Origin: an uncultured Odoribacter sp.
Lineage (GTDB): Bacteria > Bacteroidota > Bacteroidia > Bacteroidales > Marinifilaceae
Reading direction: 5' to 3'
DNA length: 64,000 bases
Assembly: GCA_910578985.1 (NCBI GenBank)
Contig: CAJTSF010000004.1
Coordinates: 62,001-126,000 of the forward strand
The translations under genes and the position numbers were made by a program. The notes under the pieces are model-generated. The model made no database searches and had not been told where the DNA came from. It worked only from the letters and a program-made list of their open reading frames with translations. Shown here in pieces: positions 61,601-64,000 of the stretch (position 1 is the first letter of the stretch; the number at the start of each line of letters is the position of its first letter).

Positions 61601-62883
61601 CCGAGGCGCGTTGGTTGGGACAGGAGAATTATAACGGCACTTCCGCGCCGGGTTTCCGTTTCCTGTTCGGCGGTCAGAGTTCCGGTTTCGGTATCGAAGC
61701 GGCACAGAAGGGATGGCTGACCACGGATTCCACACAGAACAATCCTTTCCTGATGAATGCGTCGCGCAGCATTTATGTGCGGGCGACGGTAGAGCCTATC
61801 CGCAAGTTGCGCATCAATTTGACCGCCAACTGGATTCGTTCGCGCAACAGCAGCGAGCATATCATCTATGAGGACGGGGACTTTTTCTCCGTGAGCAAGA
61901 TGGTGTCCGGTAATTTCAGCATGTCCACCGTGGCTTTGAGATCTTCGTTCTATTCCATCGGGAACAATCCGGAAGCTTCTTTGTCGGTTTACCGGGATTT
62001 CCTGAATGCGCGGAAAGAGGTGTCGCGCGAACTGGCTATGAAGCGCTACGGTTCGGACTATGACAAGGGCGATGTGCCCCTCCGGGATGCCAACGGCCGC
62101 CTGACGGGCTTTTATGACGGGTATGGTCCTGTTTCCCAGGATGTGCTGGTGGGGGCTTTCATGCAGACTTACGTCGGCGGGGGGAAAGGGAAATCCCTGT
62201 TGCCCGGCTTTTTGGCGATGCGTCCCAACTGGCGCGTGGCGTACACCGGATTGATGGATATTCCTTTCATGAAGAAGGTGTTCAAATCCTTCTCCCTGAA
62301 TCATACCTACACCTGCAAATACAATGTCGGTTCTTTCGCGTCCAACTTGGAATATGCGGAAGATGCCCGCGACGTGCAAGGCAACTGGATGGCGATGTAC
62401 GATGTGAATACCGTTTCCATCAATGAGCAGTTCAATCCGTTAATCAGCATGGATATGGTGTGGGCGAACAACCTGACCGCCCATTGGGATGTGAACCGCC
62501 GCCGCGATGTCAGCCTGAGCCTGGTGAATGCCCAGCTGTCGGAGACCTCCGGCAATGAACTGGTGGTGGGGCTGGGCTACCGTTTCGGCAACCTGCCCAT
62601 CTTCATTAAGAATAAGCAGTTGAACAATGACATCAATTTGCAGTTGGATTACAGCATCCGCAAGAACAACACCGTCATCCGGCGCATCTCGGAAAGTGTG
62701 GACCAGCTGACGGCAGGGCAAAAGGTGGTCAGCCTGAAAGTGACGGCGGATTACACCTTCAACAACCGGTTGAATTTCCGCCTGTTCTATGACCGGGTGG
62801 TGAATACTCCTTATATATCCCTGGCGTTCCCGACGACCAATACCAATTTCGGTATCAGCGTCCGTTTCACCCTCTTGCAATAA
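55663..62883 (+). CDS. sprA: Type IX secretion outer-membrane translocon protein SprA
   Basis: The protein has 2406 residues with a signal peptide ending near FAGTGHA. It is the giant 36-strand barrel (SprA/Sov) through which type IX secretion cargo crosses the outer membrane. Recognisable parts are DRIKLKVQGAVDLTLGVK, NIGGSIGDLINLDWSYNTEA, FLDDFEGSKIALDM, IEMWLMDPFVY, and the C-terminal strand TNFGISVRFTLLQ. Length agrees with known SprA. Placement directly after ruvA is common in Bacteroidetes. No other type IX gene is in the window. Confidence 0.95.
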   Translation: MKRYGLLLCFVITCFGHLFAGTGHAADTLLFPIPEDRNNEIRRDVLPSALFLKTPSNIKDSIVYDPVNRRYVLMTLIGDKYYYKRPYTQTLQQLMDARSKMSVYEYNRQQVRFGDKYDFKSLVSEIQFLDKLLSPIFGKDRIKLKVQGAVDLTLGVKTSKIDNPTLPIDMRKTTTLDFDEKIQFNIGGSIGDLINLDWSYNTEATFDFENILKLNYEGKEDDIIRKVEAGNVSLPLAGSLISGAQNLWGFRTDFQFGKLSVSGIFSQQKGESKVIQLDRGAEKQEFEVAALDYEANKHFFLSRYFRNTYEQSLANLPAVNSAVSITKLEVWVTNKSSRFDQARNIVAFAELGDGGGYPANGANGLYDQLANGPYSGIRDINQVSKVLNGFKVPGEEYEKLENARLLDPSEYVFNDKLGYISLNSALNADEVLAVAYEYTVRGVVYTVGELTSNAPAAPASLIVKMLRSTTQSPNMPTWDLMMKNVYGIGAYNLSAEDFTLDILYQNDKAGTKVNYVPAGDISNQVLLSVMNLDNLNAQLDAVPDGRFDYIEGLTVQPSKGRIIFPVLEPFGSWLERKINNPGVAGEYVFQELYDKTQSEAEQVAERNKFYLKGSYKSTSSSEILLGGGDIPQGSVKVLAGGVELTENIDYTVNYTMGTVTIINQALMEAGTPITIKSENRSSFGMQTKTLVGTHLDYKFNDKFNIGATLLHMNERPLTHKVNLGEEPLSNTIWGLNATYNTESRFLTTLLNKLPFIHTNAKSHLTIDSEFAQFKPGTARGAKGNAFLDDFEGSKIALDMKSVTQWKLASTPQDELFPEGTSDSLRYGFNRARLAWYIVDPIFYRMSTSTPSHIRADEEQRSNHFVREIRQTEIFPNKDIAIGEVNVVPALSVAYYPKEKGPYNFDTDVDRDGHLNHPEKRWGGMMRSIATSDFEAANVQYIEMWLMDPFVYEPQHKGGDVYFDLGSVSEDILRDGRKSFENGLPTGTGEENVDTTLWGRVPNVQAITNGFDNNSQARRFQDVGLDGMSDEEERVFYASYLEQLRLLHGVDSKVFQDAWNDPSGDNYHFFRGSDFDAMETPVLGRYKHYNGTEGNSPTSDMSPESYATAATTLPDVEDINGDNTLNETEAFFRYHLELKPEKMKIGENYISNITTAQVELPNGEIGEVNWYQIRIPLTDYETTHGGIRDFKSIRFMRMLLRGFQDSVVMRMASLDLVRDNWRKYDGPLDGKNIPANHTIFDVSVVNLEENASRTPVNYVLPPGTDRVIDATNPQYKELNEQAMSLKVVDLQEEDARAVYKSFGKNMLRYKTLKMDVHAEALKESVLEDDDLTLFIRLGSDNVSNYYEYELPLKLTPPGFYGEDEMGREAVWPTANRIELPLRWFQTLKQVRNTETRAAGGEINYVDVFAMQVGDLDETANVDKMLHWVKVKGKPTLGEVRNIVIGIRNPKGEVYKGERSAEVWVNELRLSDFDNKGGWAANLRVTAKLADVATFSFAGSRMTPGFGSIEQHAAEIEREDYRSIDFSSSVEFGKFFPEQWRLRIPMYYAYSRQVILPEYDPTDTDIPLEVALQHAETKSVRDSIKRNAENYMMRKSLNFTNVGVESKDGKAHFFSWANLSLTYSYNKSLTRNVNMERDLDKSYRGLLSYIYNGMPKLVEPFKNSKSLDSKYLVWLKDFNFYYMPSMLSITSDITRNYREMISRNLDNPNLLITPSYNKDFMWTRDYAFKFNLTKNLVVDFRATAQARIDEPEGIVDKQRDPERYQQWKDTVLQNIKDGGRPVNYNHDFSVQYTLPINKLPFLDWTSMQAAYTTRYDWQAAALTKDSTNLGNTIRNANALQVNTDLSLSSLYNKSKFLRSVTRPSRQHRGKAVKYETEVKRLAKGKPLLVRHRLKTGDIKATVTTADGQSVKLAYESVGRNKLRINPAQDLEDAKLFVSGTQHPGAGIGNSMVRFLMGIVTGVKNINIGYSEDKGTTLPGFLPEARWLGQENYNGTSAPGFRFLFGGQSSGFGIEAAQKGWLTTDSTQNNPFLMNASRSIYVRATVEPIRKLRINLTANWIRSRNSSEHIIYEDGDFFSVSKMVSGNFSMSTVALRSSFYSIGNNPEASLSVYRDFLNARKEVSRELAMKRYGSDYDKGDVPLRDANGRLTGFYDGYGPVSQDVLVGAFMQTYVGGGKGKSLLPGFLAMRPNWRVAYTGLMDIPFMKKVFKSFSLNHTYTCKYNVGSFASNLEYAEDARDVQGNWMAMYDVNTVSINEQFNPLISMDMVWANNLTAHWDVNRRRDVSLSLVNAQLSETSGNELVVGLGYRFGNLPIFIKNKQLNNDINLQLDYSIRKNNTVIRRISESVDQLTAGQKVVSLKVTADYTFNNRLNFRLFYDRVVNTPYISLAFPTTNTNFGISVRFTLLQ

Positions 62884-62887
62884 GCGT

Positions 62888-64000
62888 TTACCGGATTTCC
62901 GGCAGTTCGATGCCCTTGATTTTGCGGTAGAGGTTCAAGGCGTAGGAATCGGTCATGCCCGATACGTAATCCACGACAGTCTGGATTTTCGTGTACATCG
63001 AATCCTCTTTGCTCACTTTGTATTGCTCCGGCATCACGGAGAGGATGTTGCGGGCGTAATAGGTTTCGGGTTTCAGGATGGCGTCGGTGTACTCTTTGAG
63101 AATCGTGCCGAGGATTTTGAAGCCGGCAATCTGAATCTGGGTAACCATGTTCGTGTGGTATATGCGTTCGTATGCCAGTTTCGTGCAGGCGTCGTATGCC
63201 GTCTTGCAGGTGCCTTCCACATGTTTGATGAGGGCGCTGTTGAACGTGCCTGCCATGATGGCGTCGTAGTGCCGGATGAAGACCTCCGCACAGGCGGTGA
63301 TAAGCTTGTTGATGATGCCTGCACGCAGGAAAGCGATACGCTCGTTTTTGTCGGTGACCGTCTTGAAAGTGCGGGCGATGATTTTCAAATCTTCCTTGTC
63401 CCCGTTTTTGTCGTAGAAACTTTCCAGAATGGCGATGGTCTCGTCGTAAGAAAGTATCCGCAACTTGTGGGAATCTTCGATGTCCATAATCTGATAGCAG
63501 ATGTCGTCCGCGGCTTCCACTAAATACACCAGCGGATGGCGGGCGTATTGCAACGGTTTTTCGCTGAGCATGACGATATCCAGTTTCTCCGCCACCTCGC
63601 GGTAGATTTCCTTCTCGCTTTGGAAAAAGCCGTATTTGAACCCTTTGGCGTTGGCTTTTGTCGATTCGTAAGGGTATTTGACAATCGATGCCAGGGTGGT
63701 GTAGGTCATGGTGTAGCCTCCGGGACGGCGTCCGTTGAAGCTGTGGGTCAAGAGCCGGAAGGTATTGGCGTTTCCTTCGAAATGGCTCAAATCGTTCCAC
63801 TCCTCGTCCGACAGGAGTTTTTTTAGGTAATTGCCTTCGCCCTCGCTGAAAAAGTAGGAAATCGCCTCTTCTCCCGAATGCCCGAACGGGGGATTGCCCA
63901 AGTCGTGCGCCAGGCACCCCGTGCTCACGATGGTGCCGATTTCCTCGAGCAGTTCCGGATTCTCCAGTTCCACCTGTTGCCGGCGGAGGAACTGGCTGAC
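62888..64000 (-). CDS. dgt: Deoxyguanosinetriphosphate triphosphohydrolase (dGTPase), 5' part missing
   Basis: The frame is open to the window edge, so the N-terminus lies beyond 64000; the apparent GTG start at 63973 is internal. The 370 visible residues include the HD-domain motif CLAHDLGNPPFGHSGEEAI, FRLLTHSFNGRRPGGYTMTY and YARHPLVYLVEAADDICYQI, with the conserved Asp of the metal site. The enzyme cuts dGTP to deoxyguanosine and triphosphate, affecting dNTP pools. It converges on sprA with four bases between the stops. Confidence 0.92.
   Translation of the reverse strand, partial: VSQFLRRQQVELENPELLEEIGTIVSTGCLAHDLGNPPFGHSGEEAISYFFSEGEGNYLKKLLSDEEWNDLSHFEGNANTFRLLTHSFNGRRPGGYTMTYTTLASIVKYPYESTKANAKGFKYGFFQSEKEIYREVAEKLDIVMLSEKPLQYARHPLVYLVEAADDICYQIMDIEDSHKLRILSYDETIAILESFYDKNGDKEDLKIIARTFKTVTDKNERIAFLRAGIINKLITACAEVFIRHYDAIMAGTFNSALIKHVEGTCKTAYDACTKLAYERIYHTNMVTQIQIAGFKILGTILKEYTDAILKPETYYARNILSVMPEQYKVSKEDSMYTKIQTVVDYVSGMTDSYALNLYRKIKGIELPEIR

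Noticed and set aside
1..64000. tRNA and rRNA genes, known riboswitches
   Set aside because: I scanned the gene-free stretches by eye and saw no cloverleaf with a TTCRA arm, no rRNA core sequence and no familiar riboswitch core; a covariance-model scan would be decisive.

Overview
The window is chromosomal DNA from a Gram-negative member of the Bacteroidetes, most likely order Bacteroidales. The evidence is a SusC/SusD pair, an LpxC-FabZ fusion, a SprA-type outer-membrane protein, lipoproteins with an acidic stretch after the lipidated cysteine, and many starts preceded by a TAnnTTTG -7 box, several with a TTTG-like -33 box 19-21 bases upstream. Shine-Dalgarno sites are rare. Tryptophanase and the SusC(STN)-thioredoxin-M16 gene set would suit a gut genus of the Odoribacter/Butyricimonas kind, but I cannot fix the genus. 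I recognise no tRNA, rRNA or CRISPR array.

Layout. 1-3.7 kb: end of a BIG2-repeat surface protein and a large fimbrillin-like lipoprotein. 4-11 kb: purL, an M20 amidohydrolase and an M13 peptidase. 11.1-23.6 kb: one locus of ECF sigma factor, FecR anti-sigma factor, STN-type SusC, SusD, two lipoproteins, periplasmic thioredoxin and M16 peptidase, which reads as a regulated system for import and breakdown of a protein or peptide. 23.6-30 kb: small hypothetical genes, trxB, a DUF2027/Smr protein and hutU. 30-37 kb: folC, rex, then thrS-infC-rpmI-rplT, dapB and lepB. 37-45 kb, minus strand: MATE exporter, CapA-like enzyme, DsbD-N-like protein, and the rimP-nusA-infB cluster. 45-48.6 kb: lipid A genes lpxD, lpxC/fabZ, lpxA. 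49-51 kb: tnaA with a leader region. 55-64 kb: ruvA, sprA and a partial dGTPase gene.

The main discovery is a complete diversity-generating retroelement (DGR) at about 51.9-54.9 kb. A lipoprotein with a formylglycine-enzyme-like (C-type lectin fold) domain ends in a 136-bp variable repeat (VR). An HRDC accessory gene and a reverse transcriptase with IGNLTSQ and YMDD motifs follow. A 136-bp template repeat (TR) matches the VR except at 14 positions, and all 14 are adenines in the TR. The TR lies inside the 3' end of the reverse transcriptase reading frame, in another frame. Copies of a stem-loop repeat flank the target gene and recur at the cassette terminator. Upstream lie a 59-residue zinc-ribbon gene too short for usual gene finding and a striking array of about twenty 11-bp units forming a 142-bp palindrome.

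Other points of interest are four phased AATCTCAA motifs before purL, a probable non-AUG start of infC behind a strong Shine-Dalgarno, a possible leader peptide before tnaA and a hairpin plus T tract in the rimP-nusA-infB leader.
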